Assembly (NCBI GenBank): GCA_938014885.1
Contig: CALLQI010000003.1
Location: forward strand, 186,001-250,000
DNA: 64,000 nucleotides
Direction of reading: 5' to 3'
From: an uncultured bacterium
GTDB taxonomy: Bacteria > Planctomycetota > UBA8742 > UBA2392
Part shown: piece by piece, positions 23,719-32,630 of the stretch
Position numbering within the stretch: the first letter of the stretch is position 1
Layout of the letters: each line of letters begins with the position of its first letter
Made by a program: the position numbers and the translations under genes
Notes under the pieces: generated by a model
What the model saw: only the letters and a program-made list of their open reading frames with translations
What the model was told of the DNA's origin: nothing
Databases searched by the model: none

Positions 23719-25404
23719 CTACGCTGCCTGCCTGCGGCGCGCAATCAGGGCGACGATGGCCAGCAGCGACATCAGCAGCAGCGCCCAGCTTCCTCCGCCG
23801 GTGCCGGTTGTGCAGCCCTGGCCGCCGCTCGAACCTGGAAGTGTTCCTGCCGTGCCCCCCGAGCCCGCAACCTGCAAAGTGAAGGGGCTGGTCGTGACAT
23901 TCGACTGCGTGTCTTCAACCGTCGCATCGAAGTGATAGGTACCCGTAATCACGGAAGCCCCGGGTGCGCTGAGCACGCCGGATGGGCTCATGCTGAAGCC
24001 CGCGGGAAGGCCGGTTGCGCTGAAGGTATAGCCCGGGAAGCCGCCCGCAGCCGTGAACGCATGGCTAAAGTCAACGCCCGGAAGCGCCGCCGGAAGCGTG
24101 GTCGTGAACACCAGGGGTGCGCCCAGCGCCACCACATCCAGCACGCAAGGCAGTGTGGCCGTGGCGGGCGGCACCTGGGTGTCGCTGACCGTGACTGAGA
24201 AGCCGTATTGCCCGGGCACGACGCTGCCCGCCGGAGCATCCAGGTTACCGGCGGCGTCCAGCGACCAGCCCGTGGGGAGGCCGACCGCCGTCCATGAGTA
24301 TGGCCCGACGCCACCGGTAGCATTGAAGGTGTGTGCATACGCGGTGTTCTCAGTGCCGGCGGGCAGCGGTGAACTGCTGGTAATCGTGAGGGGGTCCGCA
24401 ATCACGAGCTGAAAGTACTTGCCGTCCTGGAGCATCCCTGAAAACGCATTGACCCAGAAGGTGTACACGCCCGTAACCGCGTGGCCAGGGCCGATGGTCA
24501 GCAAGCCGGGCAACGAAAGCTGCCAGCCCGCAGGCAGCGATGTGCCTGCGCGCGGAAGCCAGTTGTAGCTGCCGGACGCGCCCGAGGCCGTGAACTGGAA
24601 CTGGTATGCTCCGCCCGGCGTGGCCTGCGGAAGCATCGAACTGGAGTCCACCCGCACCGGGTTGCTGTTGCCTTGCGGCCCGTATTCGGTGAAGCGGATC
24701 ATGCGGCCGGACGGCCACGCGGTGACAGTGCCGTCGGCGGCAACAAAGCCCGGGTCGTCGCCGGGGACCACCAGGCTGGTTACGCCGGCAAGGTCCGCGA
24801 CGGAGATGGTATTGGCGGTACTGCTGACGGGACCGGCCAGTCCGTCCGTGGGGTCGGCATAGCGAAACTCGATCACCGAGGTGAGCAGGTTGATGTGCAG
24901 CTGCATGCGCACGGCATGGGTGCCGGTGGTGCCGTTGACGCGGACGTCAACATTGCGCCACTCGACGATCAGTACGCCTTCGATGCTCAACTCATAGCCG
25001 ACCTCGCCGACAGCGGGCACAAGGTCAGCCCAGAAAGGCGCAATGGCGCCAGCCTGCACGAATGAGGTCGCGGTAGTGCCGGCCCCGGTGCCAATCAGGA
25101 TGTAGCCGTTGCTGCCGACGCGGAACTGGTCGTAGTTCTTGCCGAAGTAGCGGATGAGTCCCCCGTTGAGGCTGATCGGCGCCGAAAGGTCGTCATCGCC
25201 CAGCGCAATGTTCGCGGGCGACGGCAGGTCTACATATCCGTCTGCGGCCGCAGAAACGGTGTAGGTGCTGGTGGAGGAAGGGGGCGGTCCGGAAGTACCG
25301 CCGCTGCCGGGCGTGCTGCTTCCGCTGCTGCCACCAGACGAGGGCTGGGCCGCCAGGGCCGAGCCTGCGCAGATCAGTGTGGCGATCAAGAGTCTTGCGT
25401 GCAT
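23719..25404 (-). CDS. Surface protein with putative Ig (He_PIG-like) repeats and C-terminal anchor
   Basis: The 561-residue protein has a signal peptide (about 1-19), a Ser/Gly/Pro linker, and a beta-rich N-domain (about 45-240) resembling NIDO-type or lectin folds (F-G-K-N-Y-D-Q-F-R-V-G-S-N-G-Y). It has three tandem repeats with G-L-P-x-G-W/F-S/Q cores (about 255-520), as in He_PIG domains. The C-terminus is tripartite: Gly/Cys-rich (GGQGCTTGTGGG), one helix (SWALLLMSLLAIVALIA), and RRR. This looks like a sorting signal (MYXO-CTERM or Synerg-CTERM style). It is divergent from an XRE regulator, which may control it. Confidence 0.75.
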   Translation of the reverse strand: MHARLLIATLICAGSALAAQPSSGGSSGSSTPGSGGTSGPPPSSTSTYTVSAAADGYVDLPSPANIALGDDDLSAPISLNGGLIRYFGKNYDQFRVGSNGYILIGTGAGTTATSFVQAGAIAPFWADLVPAVGEVGYELSIEGVLIVEWRNVDVRVNGTTGTHAVRMQLHINLLTSVIEFRYADPTDGLAGPVSSTANTISVADLAGVTSLVVPGDDPGFVAADGTVTAWPSGRMIRFTEYGPQGNSNPVRVDSSSMLPQATPGGAYQFQFTASGASGSYNWLPRAGTSLPAGWQLSLPGLLTIGPGHAVTGVYTFWVNAFSGMLQDGKYFQLVIADPLTITSSSPLPAGTENTAYAHTFNATGGVGPYSWTAVGLPTGWSLDAAGNLDAPAGSVVPGQYGFSVTVSDTQVPPATATLPCVLDVVALGAPLVFTTTLPAALPGVDFSHAFTAAGGFPGYTFSATGLPAGFSMSPSGVLSAPGASVITGTYHFDATVEDTQSNVTTSPFTLQVAGSGGTAGTLPGSSGGQGCTTGTGGGSWALLLMSLLAIVALIARRRQAA

Positions 25405-25509
25405 GGGTTGTCCTCCTTGTGGACGACCCTATTGCACGAAAGTGTTGTTCGCGCTTGCAGCCTTTGCCCGAACTTGTCTAACGTATTTGTTACCCCGGAA
25501 GGAAAGCCG

Positions 25510-26961
25510 ATGACCGGCGAAGAAGAACAGTTGCGTGCGCGCCTGAGCCTGCTGATGCAGCAGACCACTCGCAGTGAGGTCGCGCGCCGCACCGGGACCT
25601 CGTTGATGAACGTGAGCCGGTATATGCGCGGAACACGGGTGCCGGCGGCGTTTTGCATGGCGCTGTGCCGCGAGTTCGGGCTGAACCCGGCATGGCTGCT
25701 GGCAGGCCAGGGGCCGATGCTCGTGGCCGACGTGGCGCAGGACCAGACCCAGACCGCCGGCGACCTGTTGAAGCTGGTAGAGGCACTGGGCGCGGTTTCG
25801 CGCATGCGGCTGGGCAGCGTGGCCGGCGATCGCGGGCTGCGCATGATGCGCGAACTCTCCGATGCGCTGGGCACGTACGAGCGCCTGCGCACAAAGTTGA
25901 ACCAGCGCACCAGCGAGCTGCAGGGAAGAGTGCTGACCGAGCTTGAGGGGGCCCTGCAGAAGATGGACCTGCCGCGTTCAGCCGCGCTGCTTTCCAGTGC
26001 AACCCAACTTGCACGACTGACAGACGACGAAGCACTTGCGGCACGGCTTCTGACTTCGCAGGCGCACCTGTCCTTCCTGACGCGGCGACTGGACGAAGCG
26101 CTTGGGTACATGCGCAAGCGCTTCGGGCTTGCGATGGCGCATGGCGGGGTCAACACGGCGGAAGGCATGGAGATGGGCCTGCGACTGGCGCTGACGTTGC
26201 AGGACATGGGCCGCAACGATGAAGCGAGCCGCACCATGGAAGCAATCATGGCGTTGGCCGACACAGAAGCCCGCAAGCTGCCGGTTTTCTCTGTGATTGC
26301 CTGCGCCCATGCCATCGAGATGGCGGGCTCGGGCAGGCTTGCGGAAGGCCTGGCCGCACTGACCCGGCATGTCCCGGGCTGCGACGCGCGCAGGATCGGC
26401 AACGCGCAGGCCGGTCTGGTGCGCGCGCAAGTGCTGGCGGGGGTGCTGTCGCTGGAAGACGCGCTGTACCTGACCGCGCTGCCCGGGCCCAAGTGGCTTC
26501 ACCTGTCGATGCTGGCCTGCGCCGCCGAAAACGCGCCGGTACTGGGCAAGTGCGCGCGCTTTCTGGAAAGCCCCGAAGGCAGGGTGCCGCGGCAGGCCAG
26601 TTTCGTGCCGCACTACGCAGGGCTGATGGCGCGGGTACTGGCCCGGCCGGTTGCAGACCTCGACGCGCAACTGGCGCGGATTGGCCAATCCGTTACCGAG
26701 CACGGGGTGGCGTCGCCGATGGCGGCAGTGCTTGAGGCCGCGATCCGGCGTGTCGCCGGCGACGCCGATGGCGCGCGCGCCGCGCATCGGCAGGCCCGCC
26801 AAGCCATGCAGTCAGTCAACCCGGGATACGAACTCGCGGCCCTGCACCATCGCAACGCGCTGCTTCTGGACGCAAAAGGTGCGGAACGCTTGACGGCAGA
26901 GGAGTTCTTTCGCAAGGCAGCGGAGGACGGCTATAGCTTCATTGCAAGACTGAAACCGTAG
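25510..26961 (+). CDS. XRE-type HTH regulator with TPR-like C-terminal region
   Basis: I chose the ATG at 25510, preceded by a strong GGAAGGAAAG. The 483-residue protein begins with a Cro/CI helix-turn-helix (about 1-60; RSEVARRTGTSLMNVSRYMRG, then P-A-W-L-L-A-G). A helical region follows (about 130-480) with TPR-like features, as in signal-sensing XRE-TPR proteins. It is divergent from the surface-protein gene with a gap of about 105 nt, and so is a candidate regulator of it and of itself. No ligand is predictable. Confidence 0.75.
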   Translation: MTGEEEQLRARLSLLMQQTTRSEVARRTGTSLMNVSRYMRGTRVPAAFCMALCREFGLNPAWLLAGQGPMLVADVAQDQTQTAGDLLKLVEALGAVSRMRLGSVAGDRGLRMMRELSDALGTYERLRTKLNQRTSELQGRVLTELEGALQKMDLPRSAALLSSATQLARLTDDEALAARLLTSQAHLSFLTRRLDEALGYMRKRFGLAMAHGGVNTAEGMEMGLRLALTLQDMGRNDEASRTMEAIMALADTEARKLPVFSVIACAHAIEMAGSGRLAEGLAALTRHVPGCDARRIGNAQAGLVRAQVLAGVLSLEDALYLTALPGPKWLHLSMLACAAENAPVLGKCARFLESPEGRVPRQASFVPHYAGLMARVLARPVADLDAQLARIGQSVTEHGVASPMAAVLEAAIRRVAGDADGARAAHRQARQAMQSVNPGYELAALHHRNALLLDAKGAERLTAEEFFRKAAEDGYSFIARLKP

Positions 26962-27043
26962 TGAAGGTGAAGGTCGCACAGTTCCCGCCGGAAGGCGCCC
27001 CCGAAGCCAAGCCCCAACCGACGCCGCGCAAGTCCGCTGCCGC

Positions 27044-28162
27044 CTACGTGTACACGCGGGCGACGCGGCGACCGAGGCCGCAGAGTACTTCGTAGGGGAT
27101 GGCATCGGCCCAGGTTGCCAACTCATACAGGCTGATGCGCTCGGTACCCTGCGCACCCAGCAGCGTCACTTCGTCGCCAACCTTCGCATCCGGCACGTGG
27201 CCGACGTCGATGGTGGTGTAATCCATGCTGACGCGGCCGACCACGGGGCAGCGCTGCCCGTTCACAAGCATCATGCCGCGATTCGTCAGACTGGTGCGGT
27301 AGCCGTCGTTGTAGCCGACCGGCAGGGTCGCGATGCGCGTCGGCGCAGGGGTGTAGTACAGGCGGTTGTAGCCGATCGGCGTGCCCTCGGGCACGTCTTT
27401 CAAGAAAAGGATTCGGCTGCGCCATGACAGCGCCGGCCGCAGGGTGCTTTCCCAGCCGTCGTCGCCGCCGGGCAGCAGGCCCCATAGCGCAATGCCCGTG
27501 CGCACCAGGTTGAAGCGCGCGTCGGGGCGGCCCCAGACGGCCAGGCTGCTGCTGCTGTGCAGAGTCAGGTCGTCGTATCCGAGCCGCTGCGCGACTTCGA
27601 CCGCCAGGTTGAAGTGCTCAATCTGCCGCGTGGTAAAGCCCGGGTTTGCTTCATGCGGCGTGCTGAAGTGCGTGCACAGGCCCACGAGCTGCAGGTTTGT
27701 CAGGCGGCGCAGGTTGTGCAGGAAGGGCACGGCCTCAAAGGGCTGCATGCCCAGGCGTCCCATGCCGGTGTCGATCTTGAGGTGCACGCGTACGGTGCGG
27801 TCCTGCCTCGCGGCCTCAGCATTCAGTTCTTCGGCCATCTGGCTTGTGTGCAGGTTGACTTCGATGCCGTTTTGGACCACGCGCGGCATTTCGCCGGGGA
27901 TGATGCCGCCGACAATAAGGATCGGCGCGGTGATTCCGGCATCGCGCAGCTCAAGCGCTTCGCCACTGTCGCCGACACCGATGCTGTCCACGCCGGCGGC
28001 GGCCAGCAGGCGCGCCATCTCTACGGCTCCGTGGCCGTAGGCGTTGGCTTTCAAAACGGCCATCACGGCCGCGCCGGGTGCGCGGGCACGTATGGCGGCC
28101 AGGTTGTGCAGGACGTCAGCGTTGCGGATTTCGGCCCAGACGCGGTGCATGCGAAGTTGCAT
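27044..28162 (-). CDS. alr: Alanine racemase
   Basis: The protein is 372 residues, the normal length. The PLP Lys38 lies in V-L-K-A-N-A-Y-G-H-G. The second catalytic residue is the Tyr in I-G-Y-N-R-L-Y-Y, followed by the conserved R-I-A-T-L-P-V-G-Y-N-D-G-Y. Later blocks include V-G-R-V-S-M-D-Y. It interconverts L- and D-alanine for peptidoglycan precursor synthesis in the cytoplasm. It lies downstream of a small basic protein gene on the same strand, and is convergent with the XRE regulator. Confidence 0.96.
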   Translation of the reverse strand: MQLRMHRVWAEIRNADVLHNLAAIRARAPGAAVMAVLKANAYGHGAVEMARLLAAAGVDSIGVGDSGEALELRDAGITAPILIVGGIIPGEMPRVVQNGIEVNLHTSQMAEELNAEAARQDRTVRVHLKIDTGMGRLGMQPFEAVPFLHNLRRLTNLQLVGLCTHFSTPHEANPGFTTRQIEHFNLAVEVAQRLGYDDLTLHSSSSLAVWGRPDARFNLVRTGIALWGLLPGGDDGWESTLRPALSWRSRILFLKDVPEGTPIGYNRLYYTPAPTRIATLPVGYNDGYRTSLTNRGMMLVNGQRCPVVGRVSMDYTTIDVGHVPDAKVGDEVTLLGAQGTERISLYELATWADAIPYEVLCGLGRRVARVYT

Positions 28163-28222
28163 CCAGGTAGGAACGATCAGCCTTGCGCCGGCCCGGGGCC
28201 GGCTGTGCCTGTGCTGCGGGCG

Positions 28223-28327
28223 CTAGCCTTTCTTGGCCAGGCCTTCGGTCTTGCGGCGCAGCTTGGCGTTCTTGAGCTTGCGGCGCTTGCTTTTGACACG
28301 GCCCTTGCGGCTGCTGTTGTAACCCAT
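28223..28327 (-). CDS. Small very basic protein (34 residues), unknown
   Basis: The ATG at 28327 is preceded by GGAAAGAG at good spacing, which argues this is a real gene. The peptide starts MGYNSSRKGRVKSKRRKL and is about 40 percent Lys/Arg. Its composition recalls small ribosome-associated proteins such as the AURKAIP1/COX24-like or bL34-like families, but I cannot match it to either. It sits between a lipoprotein gene (stop 17 nt upstream) and alr on the minus strand. Confidence 0.6.
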   Translation of the reverse strand: MGYNSSRKGRVKSKRRKLKNAKLRRKTEGLAKKG

Positions 28328-28344
28328 GTGCGTGCTCTTTCCGT

Positions 28345-28986
28345 TTACTGAGGCTTGAATGATTTGGCCCACGCGATGACGGCCTTCTGTGCGTCGGCAT
28401 CGCGGGCAATGGCTGTAACAATGTATGTGCCGTTGGCAAGGCTGAGTGCGACCAACATGCGCTGACCGTTCACGCAAGTCGCGATGCTGCCGTCGGGCTT
28501 GACCGCGCCGGTGTCGAAGTTGTCGATGAACTCGCCGCCCATGCGGCGCAGTACTTCGGCCGCGTCTTCGGACTTCTTGCTGACGCTGTAAAGCAGTGCC
28601 GCGCTGGCCTGGTCGCGGAAGGCCTGCCATTCGGCGTCAGTGCCGCTGGTGGCGTGGGGAGCGTGCATGCTGGCGACACTGGCCAGCAGCACGTGGTCGG
28701 TCTTGGGTTTGCGGATGATCGAATACTTGGCGTTTTGCAGTTCTTCGTAACCGGTCTTGCCCAGCTTGGACCAGCCCTCGGGCTCGGTGCCCGCGATTTT
28801 GCGCCAGGCGTCAGGGTCGGCCTTGGGCGTGTTGTCCTTGGGCGGGTCCTTTTGCGCGTTTGCTGGTGCCGGGTCGGCCGCATCGCCGCCTGTGCCGCCG
28901 CCGGCGTTTTCACCACCGCCGCAACCGGCAACTACCGCCAACATCGCCAGCAAAGCAACCAGCTTCAGCGCCAATGCCTTCGCCAT
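28345..28986 (-). CDS. Putative lipoprotein, unknown function
   Basis: The ATG at 28986 (with GGGGGAT upstream) gives 213 residues. The signal peptide ends in the lipobox V-V-A-G-C, so Cys is the lipidated residue. A Gly/Ala/Asp/Pro-rich linker (about 25-60) is followed by a compact domain (about 65-213) with W-R-K-I-A-G-T-E-P-E-G-W-S and I-A-T-C-V-N-G-Q-R-M. It would be anchored outside the cytoplasmic membrane. I do not recognise the family. The 136-nt gap to thrC on the opposite strand should hold divergent promoters. Confidence 0.65.
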   Translation of the reverse strand: MAKALALKLVALLAMLAVVAGCGGGENAGGGTGGDAADPAPANAQKDPPKDNTPKADPDAWRKIAGTEPEGWSKLGKTGYEELQNAKYSIIRKPKTDHVLLASVASMHAPHATSGTDAEWQAFRDQASAALLYSVSKKSEDAAEVLRRMGGEFIDNFDTGAVKPDGSIATCVNGQRMLVALSLANGTYIVTAIARDADAQKAVIAWAKSFKPQ

Positions 28987-29122
28987 AGCCATCCCCCCTG
29001 AGGCCGCGATGGTACCAAACATGCCCGACGCGGCCAGAGTGTGCGGCCCACCCGCTTCCACGGGCGGGCAAAGTTCTTACCCTCTCGCGCTCACGGGCAC
29101 TTACCGGTAATGGAGCGATTCC

Positions 29123-30364
29123 ATGGCTACCGCCACAGCGGTTGGACTGCGCTGCAGAGAATGCGGCACTGAATACGCAGACAACCCGATCAACGTTTGT
29201 GAACACGACTTCGCGCCGCTTGAAGTCGTCTATGACTACGAACAGGTCAAGCGCGACCTCACGCGCGAGACCATGACCAAGCGCGCCTTCAACATGTGGC
29301 GCTACCGCGAGCTGCTGCCTGAGCAAGAGCCCGTAAGTGGCTTCCACACCGGCGGCACGCCGCTGTACCACGCGCGCAACCTGGGCAAGCGGCTGGGCTT
29401 TCCCAACCTGTACGTCAAGTTCGACGGCGTCTGCATCCCCACGCTTTCCTTTAAAGACCGCGTGGTCGCCGTCAGCGTCGCCCGCGCCAAGCGCTTCGGC
29501 TTTGACACCGTCGGCTGCGCCAGCACCGGCAACCTCGCCAACAGTGTGGCCGCGCAGGCCGCGCAGGCAGGCATGAAGGCGATCATCCTGATCCCCAAGA
29601 CGCTTGAGGTCGCCAAGGTCGCCAACACGCAGATCTACGGCGCCAAGCTGATCAAGGTGGACGGCCACTATGACGACGTGAACCGCCTGTGCGCCGAAAT
29701 CGCCAACGACACGCGCATCGGCATCGTCAACGTGAATCTGCGCGCCTATTACGCCGAAGGCAGCAAGAGCATGGGCTTTGAAGTGGCTGAGCAGCTTGGC
29801 TGGAAGGCCCCTGACAACGTAGTGGTCTGCATGGCCGGCGGTAGCCTCATCAACAAGCTCAGCAAGGCCTTCAAAGAGTTCGAGAAGCTGGGCCTGCTTG
29901 AGAACGAAGTGAAGACGAAGTTCTGGGGCGCACAGGCCGCAGGCTGCAACCCGATTACCGACGCGATCAAACGCAAGTCCGACCTGATCAAGCCGGTGAA
30001 AGAGCCCAACACGATCGCCCGCAGCATCGCAATCGGCAACCCCGCCGACGGCTACTTTGCCGCGCGGCTGTGCCTCGACAGTGGCGGCGGCGGCGATGAT
30101 GTGACCGACCCCGAGATCATCGAAGGCATGAAGCTGCTGGCCGAAACAGAAGGTTTGTTCGCGGAAACCGCAGGCGGCGTGACCATGGCGACGTTCGTGA
30201 AGCTGGCCGAGGCCGGCCGCATTGACCCGAAGGAAACAACGGTGCTGTGCATCACGGGCCAGGGCCTGAAGACCATGGACGCGTTGCTGGAACCGGGCGT
30301 GCTGCCCACTGCGCCGGTGATCAAGCCAACGCTGGCCGCGTTCAAGGACCTCAAGCTGGGCTAG
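29123..30364 (+). CDS. thrC: Threonine synthase
   Basis: The 413-residue protein has an N-terminal zinc-ribbon-like Cys cluster (C11, C14, C26). The PLP fold has Lys111 in LSFKDR and the phosphate loop A-S-T-G-N-L-A. It converts O-phosphohomoserine to threonine with PLP. The N-terminal Cys cluster and the overall blocks (YFAARLCLDSGGGGDDVTD, ETAGGVTMATF) fit the class that also includes threonine synthases of archaea and actinobacteria. It is followed by a palindrome-rich gap and no further thr genes. Confidence 0.92.
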   Translation: MATATAVGLRCRECGTEYADNPINVCEHDFAPLEVVYDYEQVKRDLTRETMTKRAFNMWRYRELLPEQEPVSGFHTGGTPLYHARNLGKRLGFPNLYVKFDGVCIPTLSFKDRVVAVSVARAKRFGFDTVGCASTGNLANSVAAQAAQAGMKAIILIPKTLEVAKVANTQIYGAKLIKVDGHYDDVNRLCAEIANDTRIGIVNVNLRAYYAEGSKSMGFEVAEQLGWKAPDNVVVCMAGGSLINKLSKAFKEFEKLGLLENEVKTKFWGAQAAGCNPITDAIKRKSDLIKPVKEPNTIARSIAIGNPADGYFAARLCLDSGGGGDDVTDPEIIEGMKLLAETEGLFAETAGGVTMATFVKLAEAGRIDPKETTVLCITGQGLKTMDALLEPGVLPTAPVIKPTLAAFKDLKLG

Positions 30365-30480
30365 CCGCAGCGAGGGAGCCCCGGCCGCAAGGCCGGGGAC
30401 GCCCGCCAAAGGCGGGCGAACGGGACCCCGCACGCGGGTTGCGCCCATCGGCCTGAGGGCGGTACGCCGGGCTCCCATGC
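30365..30480. repeat. GC-rich palindrome cluster
   Basis: Several short perfect palindromes are packed together: CCCCGGCC with GGCCGGGG, GCCCGCC with GGCGGGC, and CCCGC with GCGGG. Related clusters occur at 34883-35068 and 62721-62905. They are REP-like in size and symmetry, but no tnpA_REP (RAYT) gene is in the window. The rest of the gap to 30732 holds no gene that I can support. Confidence 0.6.
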
Positions 30481-30732
30481 GCGCCCCACAGTGTCAGTCC
30501 AGCGTTGAAACTCCGTGGATAGTCTGTGGGTGAACAGCCCCCAAAGGCGCAATTGGGCGATTTGTGCTTGATCGCATGGCGCAAATCTGCAACGGCACCG
30601 ACTACGTAACAGCGCTAACTACAATATGTTATGGCGACCCAGGCGGCGCCGCGCGCCGCAGGATTTGACTTCCCGCCCCCGAAGCCTGATAGTCATGCGC
30701 TTGGGGCTGAGGGCCCTACGGGAGAAACGAAT

Positions 30733-31347
30733 ATGAAGAAGTGGATGATGGCATTGGCGCTTTGCTCGATGATCGGTATTCCTGCCATGGCGCAGGACAA
30801 AGAGCCCGCCAAGGAAGAAAAGAAGACCGAAGCAGAAGGCGAAAAGAAGGAAGGCGAGAAGAAGGAAGGCGAAGAGGGTCGCAAGGCAACGGCCGAAGAC
30901 CTCAAGTCGAACTACCAGAAGCCCTACAAGACCAAGGGCAACACCTGGACGCACAAGTCGATCAGCAAGTACGGCGAAACCGAGATGGTCACGTACATGA
31001 AGTACGAGATCACCGAAGTGGGCGAAAAGTCGGCCAAGTACAAGCTGACGATGATGGACGCCGAAAAGAAGGAAACCTTCTCGATGGCCGACCAGGAGTT
31101 CGAGTTCTACGAAGAGACTCCGGAAGAAAAGCCGACCGAAGGTGCCGAGCCCGCCGAAATTGACGCCTGGGTCGTGAAGATCAAGGTCGAAGCCGGCGAG
31201 TTCGAGACCATCCTCTGGAAGTACGGTGAAGGCAAGGACGTCTCCAAGACCTACATCCACAAAGAGCTGGGCCTGATCGTCAAGTCCGAGTCCTCGGGCG
31301 AAGGCTACAGCAACATCATGGAATTGGTTGAGATGAAGGTTCAGTAA
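30733..31347 (+). CDS. Secreted Glu/Lys-rich protein, unknown function
   Basis: The ATG at 30733 (with GGGAGAAACG upstream) gives 204 residues; a 34-codon longer frame lacks an RBS. It has a signal peptide (MKKWMMALALCSMIGIPAMAQD), then a highly charged KE-repeat linker (about 24-55), then a beta-rich domain (about 60-204) that ends V-E-M-K-V-Q. The domain recalls small periplasmic proteins of Planctomycetota with no known role. A strong terminator-like hairpin follows at 31364. Confidence 0.7.
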   Translation: MKKWMMALALCSMIGIPAMAQDKEPAKEEKKTEAEGEKKEGEKKEGEEGRKATAEDLKSNYQKPYKTKGNTWTHKSISKYGETEMVTYMKYEITEVGEKSAKYKLTMMDAEKKETFSMADQEFEFYEETPEEKPTEGAEPAEIDAWVVKIKVEAGEFETILWKYGEGKDVSKTYIHKELGLIVKSESSGEGYSNIMELVEMKVQ

Positions 31348-31363
31348 GTTCAGCGTTGGCGGA

Positions 31364-31393
31364 ACAAACCGGGCGCCTTGGCGTCCGGTTTGT
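31364..31393 (+). terminator. Terminator-like hairpin
   Basis: ACAAACCGG and CCGGTTTGT flank a further GCGCC/GGCGT pairing, giving a stem of about 14 bp with a 2-nt loop. It is followed by CATTTGC, a weak T-rich tail. It closes the gene ending at 31347. Confidence 0.65.
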
Positions 31394-31493
31394 CATTTGC
31401 ACTGTATGGCCGCCCGATCGCCACCGGAACTGCCGAGGCTTGCTGTCGCGCGTTGCCCCACATTTGTTACATTCGCGCCTGAAAGGACTTACC

Positions 31494-32618
31494 GTGTCAC
31501 AAAAGCCGTTTCGCCTTGCCGACCGCGTTGACCTGATCCGCCCCAGCGGAATCCGGAAGTTCTTTGAGCTTGGGCTGTCCATGCCCGACCCGATTGACCT
31601 TTCAATCGGCCAGGCGCATTTCGACGTGCCCGACGCGATCAAGAAGGCCGCGCAAAAAGCCATCGACGAAGGCAAGAACCGCTACACAGTAACCCAGGGC
31701 ATTCCGCAACTGCGCGAGGCCCTGAAGGCGCGCTACACCCAGCGCTTCAAGGACATCAGCGACGAAGACGTGATGGTCACCTGTGGCGTTTCCGGCGGGC
31801 TGATGCTTTCGTTCATGGCGTTGCTGAACCCGGGCGATGAGATCCTGGTGCCGGACCCGTACTTCATCATGTACTGCCACCTCGCCACCATGGTCGGCGC
31901 CAAGTCGGTCACCTATGACATCTACCCTGACTTCAAGCTGTCGGCGCAGCGGATTCGGGAACGCATCACCGAGCGCACGCGCCTGATCATCGTCAACAGC
32001 CCAAGCAACCCAACCGGCCACGCGATGAGTGAGGCCGAGGCGCGCGAACTGGCCAAACTGGCCGATGAAACCGGCGTGCCGCTGATCAGCGACGAAATCT
32101 ATGAGGACTTCCTGTTTGAAGGCCGCCACGTAAGCCCGCGCGAGTTCACGCGTAACTGCATCGTGGTCAGCGGCGCTAGCAAAAGCCTGGGCATGCCGGG
32201 CTGGCGCATTGGCTGGATGCTTGCCCCGCGCGACTTGTCCGAGCGCATGTACACGCTGCAACAGTTCAGCTTCGTGTGCGCGCCGGCCCCGCTGCAATGG
32301 GCCGCACTCGCGGGCATGGAGCAGGACTTCACCCCTCGCCGCGATGAATACCGTGCCAAGCGCGACCTGGTCTACAACGGCATCCGCGAGAACTACCCGA
32401 CCGTGAAGCCGGGCGGCGCTTTCTACATGTTCCCGCAGTTGCCGCAGGGCATGGACCCGGGCAAGTTCCTGGAACGTTGCATTGAGCGCCAGTTGCTTGT
32501 GGTGCCAGGTGCCGCGTGCAGCGAGCGCAACACGCACTTCCGCCTGTGCTTTGCCAGCACCGACGAAAAGCTCAAGCGCGCCGTGGACATCCTCAACGAC
32601 ATCGCCCGCAAGCCCTGA
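31494..32618 (+). CDS. Class I/II PLP-dependent aminotransferase
   Basis: I chose GTG at 31494, preceded by GAAAGGAC; a frame 46 codons longer is not credible. The 374-residue protein has the AAT-I fold. N-P-S-N-P-T-G-H lies midway, D-E-I-Y-E-D-F precedes the PLP Lys, and SGASKSLGMPGWRIGW carries that Lys and the second phosphate-binding site. The C-terminal Arg region is FRLCFAST. It is similar to aspartate or aromatic aminotransferases of the I-gamma type. The substrate cannot be fixed. plsC follows 12 nt downstream, so cotranscription is likely. Confidence 0.88.
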   Translation: MSQKPFRLADRVDLIRPSGIRKFFELGLSMPDPIDLSIGQAHFDVPDAIKKAAQKAIDEGKNRYTVTQGIPQLREALKARYTQRFKDISDEDVMVTCGVSGGLMLSFMALLNPGDEILVPDPYFIMYCHLATMVGAKSVTYDIYPDFKLSAQRIRERITERTRLIIVNSPSNPTGHAMSEAEARELAKLADETGVPLISDEIYEDFLFEGRHVSPREFTRNCIVVSGASKSLGMPGWRIGWMLAPRDLSERMYTLQQFSFVCAPAPLQWAALAGMEQDFTPRRDEYRAKRDLVYNGIRENYPTVKPGGAFYMFPQLPQGMDPGKFLERCIERQLLVVPGAACSERNTHFRLCFASTDEKLKRAVDILNDIARKP

Positions 32619-32630
32619 ACCGGCGTAGAC

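Noticed and set aside
21250..24198. 982-codon plus-strand open frame
   Set aside because: It lies opposite the toroid gene and crosses two real genes; composition is the antisense of GC-rich coding DNA and no motif is seen.
31356..31493. 46-codon N-terminal extension of the aminotransferase
   Set aside because: It overlaps the terminator hairpin of the previous gene, has no RBS, and the GTG at 31494 has a good one.
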